Assembly (NCBI GenBank): GCA_017425745.1
Contig: JAFOXT010000319.1
Location: 1-8,691, forward strand
Length of the DNA: 8,691 bases
From: Clostridia bacterium
GTDB taxonomy: Bacteria > Bacillota > Clostridia > Oscillospirales > Acutalibacteraceae
Reading direction: 5' to 3'
The notes under the pieces are model-generated. The model did no database searches and was not told the origin of the DNA. It worked only from the letters and a program-made list of their open reading frames with translations. Numbering within the stretch: the stretch's first letter is position 1; each line of letters begins with the position of its first letter. The position numbers and the translations under genes were made by a program. Of this stretch, positions 1-7,250 are shown piece by piece.

Positions 1-1708
1 GCTTATTGCTGATAAGAACGAGGAAATATTTGAGGTTTGTGAAGAACTTATTGAAGCCGAAGGTAAAATTCTTTCATACAAAGAGGACATAAGTAAGGAG
101 AAAAGTAATCTTGACTACTATTCATCCTGGCGGAAGCTTGATATACCCCTTGGCTCACAAAGAACAATGAATACAAACATTTTCATCGGTTCGTTCAGAA
201 AAAAGTTAACAGCTGAAATGCTTGAGTCCATACTTGTAAGCAAGGATGAAGAACTTACTGATGTTGAAATTGAAATTATTCACAGTGAAAGACTGCTTAC
301 CAATGTTGTTCTGATGTGTCACAGCAGTCACGGTGAAAAGCTGAAAACTGTTCTTTCCGAAATCGGATTTTTCAGACCTGACAAGCTACCGATGATGACA
401 GCTGAAAAGGCAATTGAGCAGTGTCATAACAACATCAAGACCATAGAGGAACAGATTGAAGACGTTGAAAATGAAATAAAACATTTTCGTGACAGATACG
501 AGTCAATACGCTTTCTTTATGACTACTACAATGCTCAGGCTGAAAAGTATAAGGTTGCAGAAAATACCGGTACTACACAAAGTACAGTTTATATATGCGG
601 TTATGTGCCTAAAAAGTACGCCGACGAAATAAAATTTGAAATTGAACGGCAGTTTGCAGCATATATGGAGCTTTCGGAGCCCGATTATGAAAACGAAAAT
701 GTTCCCGTATTAATCGAAAACGGTGGATTTGCAGGCGGTGTTGAAAGCGTTACAAATATGTATTCACCGCCGTCAAATAAAGACGTTGACCCGAATCCGG
801 TAATGTCGTTTTTCTATTATGCCTTTTTCGGTCTTATGCTTTCCGATGCAGGCTACGGATTACTGATGGTAATTGCAATGCTTTTTGCAAAGTTTGTGCT
901 TAAAGTCAGAGGCAGTATGAAAAAGACGGTCAATATGTATCTTTATTGCGGAATTTCAACCATATTCTGGGGCACTCTTTTCGGTGGTTGGTTCGGTGAC
1001 CTTATACCGACAGTTATGAAAAACTTTATGGGTGTAGAGAATCCTCCTTCGCTTGCTCTTTGGCTTGAGCCTATGAATGACACTATGGATCTGCTGATGT
1101 ATTCTATGCTCTTTGGAATCGTACATCTTTTTGCAGGTCTCGGCATCAGATTCTTTATGCTTATAAAAGACAAAAATTACCTTGGAGCAATTTTTGATGT
1201 TATTCCCGTAATGATATTCGTTGTTGGTTTTGCAATAGCAGGAGCTTCCTTTATCTTTACGGTTCCCGAAGCAATAAAGCCCTACGGTTCAATTCTTCTT
1301 GCTGTGGGTGCAGCACTTATTGTTCTGACGGCAGGCAGAAGCGGCAAGAATATAATCGGTAAGCTTGGCGGCGGTCTGTATGCACTTTATAACACAGCTT
1401 CAGGCTATCTCGGTGACATTCTTTCGTATTCCCGACTTCTTGCTTTGTGTCTTGTAACGGGAGTAATCGCAAATGTTGTCAATCTGCTTGCGGCAATGCC
1501 CGGAAATATATTGTTATTCATTGTTATTTTCCTTGTAGGACACACAATTAATATAGCAATCAATTTAATAGGAACTTATGTTCATACCAACCGTCTTCAG
1601 TATGTTGAATTTTTCTCTAAATTCTATGAAGGCTCAGGCAGAACATTTACCCCATTTAAAATCAATTCAAAATTCTTTACAATCAGAAAGGACGAAAAAT
1701 ATGGATAA
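1..1708 (+). CDS. ntpI: V-type ATP synthase subunit I (a-subunit), 5'-partial
   Basis: Membrane stator subunit that supplies the two ion half-channels next to the K ring and anchors the peripheral stalks. The frame is open from base 2, and 568 residues are visible. The segment before the first ATG (base 167) reads as typical subunit I (Trp-Arg-Lys-Leu-Asp-Ile-Pro-Leu near 128-151), so the gene begins upstream and that ATG is internal. Relatives are about 650 residues, so roughly 80-90 are missing. In the visible fragment, residues 1-255 are cytosolic and partly coiled-coil (about 135-170), followed by about seven or eight hydrophobic segments from residue 268 to 525. The family motif SFFYYAFFGLMLSDAGYG spans 269-286. 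Two arginines expected in the ion path are present: R478 in SYSRLLAL (codon 1433-1435) and R531 in HTNRLQYVE (codon 1592-1594), the counterparts of yeast Vph1 R735 and R799. The stop TAA lies inside the start of the K gene, an 8-nt overlap. Identification is firm. Confidence 0.96.
   Translation, partial: LIADKNEEIFEVCEELIEAEGKILSYKEDISKEKSNLDYYSSWRKLDIPLGSQRTMNTNIFIGSFRKKLTAEMLESILVSKDEELTDVEIEIIHSERLLTNVVLMCHSSHGEKLKTVLSEIGFFRPDKLPMMTAEKAIEQCHNNIKTIEEQIEDVENEIKHFRDRYESIRFLYDYYNAQAEKYKVAENTGTTQSTVYICGYVPKKYADEIKFEIERQFAAYMELSEPDYENENVPVLIENGGFAGGVESVTNMYSPPSNKDVDPNPVMSFFYYAFFGLMLSDAGYGLLMVIAMLFAKFVLKVRGSMKKTVNMYLYCGISTIFWGTLFGGWFGDLIPTVMKNFMGVENPPSLALWLEPMNDTMDLLMYSMLFGIVHLFAGLGIRFFMLIKDKNYLGAIFDVIPVMIFVVGFAIAGASFIFTVPEAIKPYGSILLAVGAALIVLTAGRSGKNIIGKLGGGLYALYNTASGYLGDILSYSRLLALCLVTGVIANVVNLLAAMPGNILLFIVIFLVGHTINIAINLIGTYVHTNRLQYVEFFSKFYEGSGRTFTPFKINSKFFTIRKDEKYG
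1687..1692 (+). promoter_or_regulatory. Ribosome binding site of subunit K
   Basis: AAAGGA ends 8 nt before the ATG at 1701 and lies inside the 3' end of the subunit I gene. It fixes the K start at 1701. An in-frame ATG at 1578 would add 41 residues read out of frame from subunit I and has no family counterpart. Confidence 0.75.
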
Positions 1709-2177
1709 TCTCGGTTTAGTTTTTGCAATTTTAGGTGCAGCTTTTGCTGCAGGCTTTGCAGGTATCGGCTCAGCAAGGGGCGTTGGTATTGCCGGTGAAG
1801 CAGGCGCTGGTCTTCTTACAGAAAAGCCTGAACTCTTCGGTAAGGTGCTCATTCTTCAGATTCTTCCCGGAACACAGGGTCTTTACGGCTTTATTATTGC
1901 TCTTTTACTTCTTAACAGAATCGGACTTATCGGCGGTACACCCGTTGTACTCAGCTGGTCACAGGGTCTTGCTTTCTTTGCTGCTGCACTTCCTATGGCG
2001 ATTGCAGGCTATTTCTCAGCTGTTTATCAGGGCAGAGTTGCCGCTTCAGCAGTTTCAATGATTGCAAAGGATTCATCACAGACCGCAAAGGGTATGACTC
2101 TTTCAGCACTTGTTGAAACCTATGCAGTTCTTGCTCTTCTTGTTTCCATTCTTGCTGTGTTCAATATTAATATCTGA
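1701..2177 (+). CDS. ntpK: V-type ATP synthase subunit K (c-ring proteolipid, predicted Na+-binding)
   Basis: Rotor ring proteolipid that carries one ion per subunit across the membrane. It has 158 residues (E. hirae NtpK has about 156) and four hydrophobic helices arranged as two tandem c-type hairpins, about residues 4-28, 46-72, 86-112 and 132-156. The first hairpin holds LPGTQGLYGF (55-64) and the second holds LVETYAV (137-143). The carboxylate is E139. The residues known to bind Na+ in the E. hirae ring (Leu61 carbonyl, Thr64, Gln65, Gln110, Glu139) have counterparts L55, T58, Q59, Q110 and E139, and the lid Tyr68 corresponds to Y62. This supports Na+ coupling, although specificity is inferred. 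The start is chosen from the Shine-Dalgarno site and the family N-terminus. The gene overlaps subunit I by 8 nt, so translation is probably coupled. It must be made in many copies (about ten in E. hirae) relative to its neighbours. Confidence 0.97.
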   Translation: MDNLGLVFAILGAAFAAGFAGIGSARGVGIAGEAGAGLLTEKPELFGKVLILQILPGTQGLYGFIIALLLLNRIGLIGGTPVVLSWSQGLAFFAAALPMAIAGYFSAVYQGRVAASAVSMIAKDSSQTAKGMTLSALVETYAVLALLVSILAVFNINI

Positions 2178-2196
2178 TTTTATTGAAATACAGATA
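2171..2196 (+). repeat. Small inverted repeat over the K stop codon (possible intercistronic hairpin)
   Basis: TATCTG (2171-2176) and CAGATA (2191-2196) are perfect reverse complements separated by 14 nt. Inside, TTT (2179-2181) can pair with AAA (2186-2188) around a 4-nt loop after a 2x2 mismatch. The left arm contains part of the K stop codon (TGA, 2175-2177), and the right arm ends one base before the Shine-Dalgarno site of E. This is the longest intergenic gap in the window. The stem is short and AU-rich, so it may be chance. There is no T-run after it, so it is not an intrinsic terminator. Confidence 0.35.
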
Positions 2197-2203
2197 AAAG
2201 GAG
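2197..2203 (+). promoter_or_regulatory. Ribosome binding site deciding the GTG start of subunit E
   Basis: AAAGGAG is a near-perfect Shine-Dalgarno site, 8 nt before GTG 2212. A TGA (2209-2211) lies immediately upstream in the same frame, so GTG is the most upstream start possible. The ATG at 2204 and GTG at 2208 are in other frames. Confidence 0.8.
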
Positions 2204-2211
2204 ATGAGTGA

Positions 2212-2802
2212 GTGTCAGGACTTGATAAAATTACTAATCTGATTTCTGAAGAGGCAAATGCGGAATGTCAGAAAATTCTCAAAGCTGCTTCTGATGAAAT
2301 TAAAAATTTAATTGCTGAATCAAGAAAAGAAGCAAACAAGTTAAGCCGTGAAATTGTAGATAAAGCTAAAAAGGAAGCTGAGCTTATTACCGTTACAGCT
2401 AAAGGCAAGGCTGAAGCAATTACACGAAACAGATATCTTGAAATCCGTAACGCTATTCTCAACGACGTAATTTCTGCTGCTTATCTTGAAATTGAAAAGC
2501 TCAGTGATGAAGAATATTTTGACCTTGTTAAAAAATTACTTGTCAAATATATTCAGCCGGGTGAATGTACTATGTTTATGAATGGCTACGACCTCGGCAG
2601 ACTTCCTGAAAATTTTGAGCTTGATATAAACTCTGAGGTTTTTGAAAAATCGGCGGTTTATGTATCAAAGCAGGCAGTTGATATCGAAAACGGTTTTATT
2701 CTTTCCTACGGTCAGGTTGAAATTAACTGCACATTCAAGGCAGTTTTTGATGAAAATATGGATAATCTCAAGGATATGCTCAGTCCTTTTATGTTCAATT
2801 GA
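2212..2802 (+). CDS. ntpE: V-type ATP synthase subunit E (peripheral stalk), GTG start
   Basis: Peripheral stalk subunit that holds the A3B3 head against rotation. It pairs with a small coiled-coil subunit (called G or H, E. hirae NtpF), which is not encoded in this window. It has 196 residues, the normal family length (about 190-200). Residues 1-100 are Lys/Glu/Ala-rich and predicted to form a long amphipathic helix or right-handed coiled coil. Residues 105-196 form the small alpha/beta domain that binds the top of subunit B, with the family-like late segment ENGFILSYGQVEINCTF at 159-175. The GTG start is supported by the strong Shine-Dalgarno site and an in-frame stop just upstream; no Met occurs near the N-terminus as an alternative. 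It follows K by 34 nt. Its stop (2800-2802) is 14 nt before the preferred start of C. Confidence 0.94.
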   Translation: MSGLDKITNLISEEANAECQKILKAASDEIKNLIAESRKEANKLSREIVDKAKKEAELITVTAKGKAEAITRNRYLEIRNAILNDVISAAYLEIEKLSDEEYFDLVKKLLVKYIQPGECTMFMNGYDLGRLPENFELDINSEVFEKSAVYVSKQAVDIENGFILSYGQVEINCTFKAVFDENMDNLKDMLSPFMFN

Positions 2803-2811
2803 AAGGTAGGG
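2802..2811 (+). promoter_or_regulatory. Ribosome binding site of subunit C
   Basis: AAAGG at 2802-2806 and AGGG at 2808-2811 lie 10 and 5 nt before ATG 2817. This supports ATG 2817 over the in-frame TTG at 2799, which overlaps the stop of E by 4 nt but has no good site of its own. Confidence 0.6.
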
Positions 2812-2816
2812 CGCTT

Positions 2817-3785
2817 ATGAGAGATACTGATTATGCTTATTGCGTCGCAAGACTGAGAGCAGTAGAAGGTACACTTTTGAAAAAAGAGGACTATGACAGA
2901 CTTCTTTCGTTTGAAAGCCTTGAAGAAGCAGAAAAGCTTCTTGTTGAAAAGCGCTGGATAGAATGTAAGTCAGATGAAATCCGAAACTATCTTTCTGCGC
3001 AGAAGGATATCTTATGGAAGCTGCTTTCTGAAAGTGTACCCGATAAAAAAGAGCTTGATATTCTGTGCGTGCTTAATGATTATTTCAATCTTAAAGCTGC
3101 AGTTAAATGTCTTGTTACAGGTGTTTCACCCGAAAACTACCTTGTAATGCCAACTACATTGGATCTTAATCTGATTAAAGACAAGCTTTGTGAAAGAGAT
3201 TTTACCCGTCTGTTCTCTGACAAGGGTGAAACAGCTGAAAAGGCTTATAATACTGCTGTAAAAAGCGAAAACGGTCAGAGTGCAGAAATTATCATAGATA
3301 AAGCTGCAATTGATTCTATGGCACATTTTGCTGAAAATTCAGACAATAGAATTCTGAGCAAAATCAACAGCTTTTTCTGCGATTCTGCTAATATAAAAAT
3401 TGCATTCAGATGTGCTCTTACAGGAAAGAATAAGGCTTTTGTTGAAGAAGCAATAGGTGACTGCTGCAGCATTTCAAGAGAAAGACTTATTGAAGAGACG
3501 CTTAACGGATACGACAGTCTGACTGAATACTTGCTTTCAACTGCTTATAAAGACGGAGCTGAAGCTTTTCTTAAAAGCGGTGCTGACTTTGAAAAGTGGT
3601 GCGATGAAAGAATAATTGCAATATCATCAGAAGCAAGATATACCGCTTTTTCTTTCAGTCCTGTTTGTAATTTTTATTATAAAAAGCTTACTGAAATTAA
3701 AAATGTAGGTATTATTCTTACAGCTCTTAAAAACGGTGCTGATATGGAAAGCATTAGAGAAAGGCTTGGTGGTATCAGTGTATAA
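2817..3785 (+). CDS. ntpC: V-type ATP synthase subunit C (central stalk/rotor adaptor, d-type)
   Basis: Funnel-shaped soluble adaptor that sits on the K ring and receives the central D/F shaft (equivalent to eukaryotic subunit d). From ATG 2817 it has 322 residues, close to the family's 320-350. The N-terminus, DTDYAYCVARLRAVEGTLL (3-21), is the family start: an aromatic pair, then A-R-L-R-A, then a Glu helix. The rest is almost all helix, as expected for the three-lobed alpha-helical fold, and no membrane segments are seen. An alternative TTG start at 2799 would add six residues (MKGRAL) and give a 4-nt TTGA overlap with E, but the ATG has the better ribosome site and matches relatives. The 3' end overlaps subunit F by 8 nt. 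Sequence conservation in this family is low, so the call rests on the N-terminus, length and operon position. Confidence 0.93.
   Translation: MRDTDYAYCVARLRAVEGTLLKKEDYDRLLSFESLEEAEKLLVEKRWIECKSDEIRNYLSAQKDILWKLLSESVPDKKELDILCVLNDYFNLKAAVKCLVTGVSPENYLVMPTTLDLNLIKDKLCERDFTRLFSDKGETAEKAYNTAVKSENGQSAEIIIDKAAIDSMAHFAENSDNRILSKINSFFCDSANIKIAFRCALTGKNKAFVEEAIGDCCSISRERLIEETLNGYDSLTEYLLSTAYKDGAEAFLKSGADFEKWCDERIIAISSEARYTAFSFSPVCNFYYKKLTEIKNVGIILTALKNGADMESIRERLGGISV
3760..3773 (+). promoter_or_regulatory. Weak ribosome binding region of subunit F
   Basis: AAAGG (3760-3764) is 13 nt before GTG 3778, longer than ideal, and a G-rich GGTGGT (3768-3773) is closer. Both lie inside the subunit C gene. 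With the 8-nt overlap, start of F probably depends on ribosomes finishing C. Confidence 0.4.
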
Positions 3786-4083
3786 AGTAGCTGTTATGGG
3801 CGACAGAGACAGTATAGCTGCTTTTTCTGCTTTAGGGTTTGATATATTCGAATTATATGACGGTAAGTCAGCCTCAAAAAAGCTGAAGGAGCTGAGTCAA
3901 AGCTACGGTATAATTTATATTACCGAAAAGCTTGCGTCGCTTTGTGAAAAAGATATTGAATTACTTAAAGAAAATATAACACCTGCCGTAATTCTTATTC
4001 CGGGTACTTCAGGTAATACCGGAAAAGGAATGGAAAGCCTTAATAAAGCAGTTGAAAAGGCAGTCGGCAAAAATATTCTGTAA
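3778..4083 (+). CDS. ntpG: V-type ATP synthase subunit F (central shaft), GTG start
   Basis: Small central-shaft subunit that binds D and activates ATP hydrolysis in the E. hirae enzyme (there the gene is ntpG; elsewhere atpF). It has 101 residues, matching the family's about 100. It has a Rossmann-like alternation: beta1 YKVAVMGDRDS (2-12), GIIYITE (44-50), then PAVILIPG (69-76), and a C-terminal helix ending VEKAVGKNIL (92-101), the usual end of this family. The start is GTG 3778: upstream in-frame GTG/TTG codons (3736, 3766, 3769) either add non-family residues or sit too close to the ribosome site, and the ATG at 3796 would remove the first beta strand. The gene overlaps C by 8 nt and lies 17 nt before A. 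Confidence 0.93.
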   Translation: MYKVAVMGDRDSIAAFSALGFDIFELYDGKSASKKLKELSQSYGIIYITEKLASLCEKDIELLKENITPAVILIPGTSGNTGKGMESLNKAVEKAVGKNIL

Positions 4084-4100
4084 ATATCGGTGGTGAAGAT

Positions 4101-5876
4101 ATGAACGACGGAACAATTATAAAAATCTCGGGGCCTCTTGTTGTTGCTTCGGGAATGAAAAGTGCAAATATGTTTGATGTTGTGCGTGTTGGTGATGAAC
4201 GACTTATGGGCGAAATTATTGAAATGCACGGTGATGAAGCATCAATTCAGGTATATGAAGAAACCTCAGGCTTAAAGCCCGGCGAAAAGGTTGAATCAAC
4301 AGGAATGCCTTTGAGCGTTGAACTCGGTCCCGGTCTTATAGGTTCAATTTTTGACGGTATTCAGCGACCTCTTTATGATGTTGCGGCTCTTTGCGGCAAC
4401 AACCTTAAGCGTGGCGTAGAAATTCCTGCACTCAGCAGAGAAAAGCAGTGGGTGTTTGAGCCTTGTGTCAAAGAGGGTGACCGTGTTTACGGTGGCGATG
4501 TTATTGGCTATGTACAGGAAAACGAAGTTGTAAAGCATAAAATTATGCTTTCACCTGAAATTGGCGGTATCGTCAAGGAGATTTCTTCGGGTACTTGTAC
4601 AACTGAAGATGTTGTTGCAATTGTGCTTGATGAAAAGGGTAATGAAAATCCCGTTGGAATTACACAGAAGTGGCCTGTAAGAAAAGGCAGACCTTATTCA
4701 AAAAAGCTTGCTCCCAATGAGCCTCTTGTTACCGGACAGAGAGTTGTAGATGCTCTTTTCCCACTTGCAAAGGGTGGTGTAGCGGCAATTCCCGGGCCTT
4801 TCGGCAGCGGTAAAACAGTAACTCAGCATCAGCTTGCAAAATGGTCTGATGCGGATATTATCGTGTATATCGGCTGTGGAGAGCGCGGCAACGAAATGAC
4901 TGACGTACTCAACGAATTTCCTGCACTGAAGGACCCTAAAACCGGTAAAACACTTATGGAAAGAACAGTGCTTATTGCAAATACATCTGATATGCCCGTT
5001 GCTGCACGTGAAGCATCAATTTATACAGGTATTACAATTGCTGAATATTTCCGAGATATGGGCTACAATGTTGCTCTTATGGCTGACTCAACTTCAAGAT
5101 GGGCTGAAGCTCTTCGTGAAATGAGCGGTCGACTTGAAGAAATGCCGGGTGAAGAAGGCTATCCTGCTTATCTTGGCAGCCGTCTTGCTCAGTTTTATGA
5201 ACGCGCAGGAAGAGTGCTTTCAATCGGTAAGGAGCAGAGAGAGGGTACCCTTTCGGTAATTGGCGCTGTTTCACCTGCAGGCGGTGATATTTCTGAGCCT
5301 GTAACTCAGGCTACACTCAGAATTGTAAAGGTTTTCTGGGGACTTGACTCAGCTCTTGCTTATAAGCGCCATTTCCCTGCAATTAACTGGCTTACAAGCT
5401 ATTCTCTTTATGCAAACTCAATGGGAGAATGGTTCAATAATAATATTTCACCCGAATGGACAAAGCTTCGTGCAGATTTTATCAGACTTCTTTCTGAAGA
5501 GGCTGAGCTTGAAGAAACTGTTAAGCTTGTTGGTATGGATGCAATTTCAGATACCGACAGACTTAAAATGGAAGCTGCGAGAAGCATTCGAGAGGATTTC
5601 CTTCATCAGGCTGCATTCCACGAGGTTGATACTTATTCATCTGCAAGCAAGCAGTTCACAATGATGAAGGCGGTATGGAGCTACTACGAAAAGAGTTTTG
5701 AAGCGCTCAAAAACGGTGCTGATATAGAAAAAATCTCCCTTATGGAGGTAAGAGAGAAAATCGGCAGACTTAAATACGTTAAGGAAGAAAGCGTTGATGA
5801 TGAATTCACTGCTATTCTTTCACAGCTTGATAAAGAGTTTGAGGAAACTATGAAGGGAGAGGACGAAGATGCCTAA
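4101..5876 (+). CDS. ntpA: V-type ATP synthase subunit A (catalytic)
   Basis: Catalytic subunit of the A3B3 head; it hydrolyses or synthesises ATP. It has 591 residues, the normal length. An N-terminal beta-barrel (1-70) is followed by the A-type specific insertion or bulge domain (about 110-190). The P-loop GPFGSGKT spans 232-239 (catalytic K238), the glutamate that polarises water is in GCGERGNE (E261), and the Walker B-like ALMADSTSRW spans 325-334 (D329). K238 and E261 fall at the same numbers as in E. hirae NtpA. The C-terminal helical domain runs from about 440. All expected catalytic residues are present, so it should be active. ATG 4101 is preceded by GGTGG (4089-4093) with 7-nt spacing. 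The last 8 nt overlap subunit B (ATGCCTAA), consistent with coupled, equal production of A and B. Confidence 0.98.
   Translation: MNDGTIIKISGPLVVASGMKSANMFDVVRVGDERLMGEIIEMHGDEASIQVYEETSGLKPGEKVESTGMPLSVELGPGLIGSIFDGIQRPLYDVAALCGNNLKRGVEIPALSREKQWVFEPCVKEGDRVYGGDVIGYVQENEVVKHKIMLSPEIGGIVKEISSGTCTTEDVVAIVLDEKGNENPVGITQKWPVRKGRPYSKKLAPNEPLVTGQRVVDALFPLAKGGVAAIPGPFGSGKTVTQHQLAKWSDADIIVYIGCGERGNEMTDVLNEFPALKDPKTGKTLMERTVLIANTSDMPVAAREASIYTGITIAEYFRDMGYNVALMADSTSRWAEALREMSGRLEEMPGEEGYPAYLGSRLAQFYERAGRVLSIGKEQREGTLSVIGAVSPAGGDISEPVTQATLRIVKVFWGLDSALAYKRHFPAINWLTSYSLYANSMGEWFNNNISPEWTKLRADFIRLLSEEAELEETVKLVGMDAISDTDRLKMEAARSIREDFLHQAAFHEVDTYSSASKQFTMMKAVWSYYEKSFEALKNGADIEKISLMEVREKIGRLKYVKEESVDDEFTAILSQLDKEFEETMKGEDEDA
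5854..5862 (+). promoter_or_regulatory. Ribosome binding site of subunit B
   Basis: The purine run AGGGAGAGG lies inside the end of the subunit A gene, 6 nt before ATG 5869. It is a strong site, consistent with B being needed in equal amount to A. Confidence 0.65.
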
Positions 5877-7242
5877 GGAATACAGAACCATAAGCGAAGT
5901 GGCAGGTCCTCTTATGCTTGTTAAAAATGTTGACGGTGTCGCTTACAACGAGCTTGGTGAAATTGAGCTTAAAAACGGTGAGAGACGACGCTGTAAGGTT
6001 CTTGAAGTTAATAAGAGTGATGTACTCGTTCAGCTTTTCGAATCAAGCACAGGCATTAATCTTTCAGACAGCAAGGTGCGTTTTCTCGGTAAACAGATGG
6101 AGCTTGCAGTTTCTGAGGATATGCTCGGCAGAGTTTTCGACGGCCTCGGCAGACCTATCGACGGTGGTCCGTCAATTATACCCGAAAAGAGAATGGACGT
6201 TAACGGTCTTCCGATCAATCCTGTAAGACGTGACTATCCCAATGAATTCATACAAACAGGTGTTTCTGCTATTGACGGCCTTAACACCCTTGTTCGCGGT
6301 CAGAAGCTTCCGATTTTTTCAGCTTCAGGTCTTCCTCATTCAGAGCTTGCAGCACAGATTGCACGTCAGGCAAAAACTCTTAAAGACAGTGAGAAATTTG
6401 CTGTTGTTTTCTGCGCTATGGGTATAACCTTTGAGGAAGCCGATTACTTTACTGAATCCTTCAGAAAAACCGGTGCTTTACAAAGAACTGTAATGTTCCA
6501 GAATCTTGCAAACGACCCTGCAATTGAAAGAATAGCTGCTCCTAAAATGGCAATGACAGCTGCTGAATATCTTGCATTTGAAAAGGGTATGCATGTTCTT
6601 GTAATAATGACCGACATAACCAACTATGCTGATGCGCTCAGAGAAATTTCTTCAGCTAAAAAGGAAGTGCCCGGCAGAAGAGGTTATCCCGGATATATGT
6701 ACACTGACCTTGCTTCAATTTACGAAAGAGCAGGCAGACAAAAGGATTGTAGCGGTTCAATTACTCTTATTCCTATTCTTACAATGCCTGAGGATGACAA
6801 AACTCATCCCATTCCCGACCTTACAGGTTACATTACCGAAGGGCAGATTATACTTTCAAGAGAGCTTTTCAGAAAAGGCGTAACTCCACCCGTTGATGTT
6901 CTTTCATCACTTTCAAGACTTAAGGATAAAGGTATCGGTGAGGGAAAAACAAGAAGTGACCACAGAGATACAATGAATCAGCTTTTCTCATTTTATGCAA
7001 GAGGTAAGGACGCAAAAGAGCTTATGACAATTCTCGGTGAATCAGCTCTTACACCTATTGACAGAAAGTATGCTGAATTTGCTGAAAGGTTTGAGGAGGA
7101 ATATGTTTCTCAGGGCACTGAAACAGGCAGAGAAATTACAGAAACTCTTTCAATCGGCTGGAAGCTTCTGTCAATTCTTCCGAAGTCAGAGCTTAAAAGA
7201 ATTTCGGAAGAATATCTTGATAAGTACTATCTTAAAAAGTAG
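5869..7242 (+). CDS. ntpB: V-type ATP synthase subunit B (non-catalytic, regulatory)
   Basis: Non-catalytic partner of A; A/B interfaces form the nucleotide sites. It has 457 residues, the usual length. The N-terminal beta-barrel (1-75) starts YRTISEVAGPLMLV, and GRVFDGLGRPIDGGP (87-101) is a shared F/V ATPase motif. In place of a P-loop it has SASGLPHSE (151-159), lacking the GKT lysine, which is the hallmark of V-type B subunits. R350 in SSLSRL (346-351) is the arginine finger that reaches into the catalytic site of A; it has the same number in E. hirae. PGRRGYPGYMYTDLA (268-282) is another signature. The C-terminal helical domain runs from about 365. The start at 5869 is supported by the ribosome site and the family N-terminus. 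It overlaps A by 8 nt and is followed by D after 8 nt. Confidence 0.98.
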   Translation: MPKEYRTISEVAGPLMLVKNVDGVAYNELGEIELKNGERRRCKVLEVNKSDVLVQLFESSTGINLSDSKVRFLGKQMELAVSEDMLGRVFDGLGRPIDGGPSIIPEKRMDVNGLPINPVRRDYPNEFIQTGVSAIDGLNTLVRGQKLPIFSASGLPHSELAAQIARQAKTLKDSEKFAVVFCAMGITFEEADYFTESFRKTGALQRTVMFQNLANDPAIERIAAPKMAMTAAEYLAFEKGMHVLVIMTDITNYADALREISSAKKEVPGRRGYPGYMYTDLASIYERAGRQKDCSGSITLIPILTMPEDDKTHPIPDLTGYITEGQIILSRELFRKGVTPPVDVLSSLSRLKDKGIGEGKTRSDHRDTMNQLFSFYARGKDAKELMTILGESALTPIDRKYAEFAERFEEEYVSQGTETGREITETLSIGWKLLSILPKSELKRISEEYLDKYYLKK

Positions 7243-7243
7243 G
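7238..7243 (+). promoter_or_regulatory. Ribosome binding site of subunit D
   Basis: AGTAGG overlaps the stop codon of B (TAG, 7240-7242) and lies 7 nt before ATG 7251. A second in-frame ATG at 7260 has no well-spaced site, so 7251 is preferred. Confidence 0.55.
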
Positions 7244-7250
7244 TGCTTTT

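Noticed and set aside
167..169. ATG 167 as the true start of subunit I
   Set aside because: The same frame is open back to base 2 and encodes recognisable subunit I sequence, including the Trp...Leu-Asp-Ile-Pro-Leu segment. The gene simply enters from upstream.
1578..1700. N-terminal extension of subunit K from an ATG at 1578
   Set aside because: It reads subunit I coding sequence out of frame, matches nothing in proteolipids, and lacks a ribosome site; ATG 1701 has one.
3915..4229. Minus-strand open frame across the F/A junction
   Set aside because: It is antisense to two well-supported genes, has no family features or ribosome site, and is explained by codon bias of the + strand genes.
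4790..4820. Possibility that subunit A or B is a transcription terminator Rho or an F-type alpha/beta subunit
   Set aside because: A has the A-type insertion domain and B lacks the P-loop lysine, and both sit among I, K, E, C, F and D, which are found only in V/A-type enzymes.
3731..5724. An identical 17-nt stretch (AAAAACGGTGCTGATAT) near the ends of subunits C and A, encoding Leu-Lys-Asn-Gly-Ala-Asp in both
   Set aside because: It is in frame in both genes and sits in normal family sequence (subunit A relatives have Leu-Lys-Lys-Gly at this place). Shared codon bias explains the match, and no longer repeat surrounds it.
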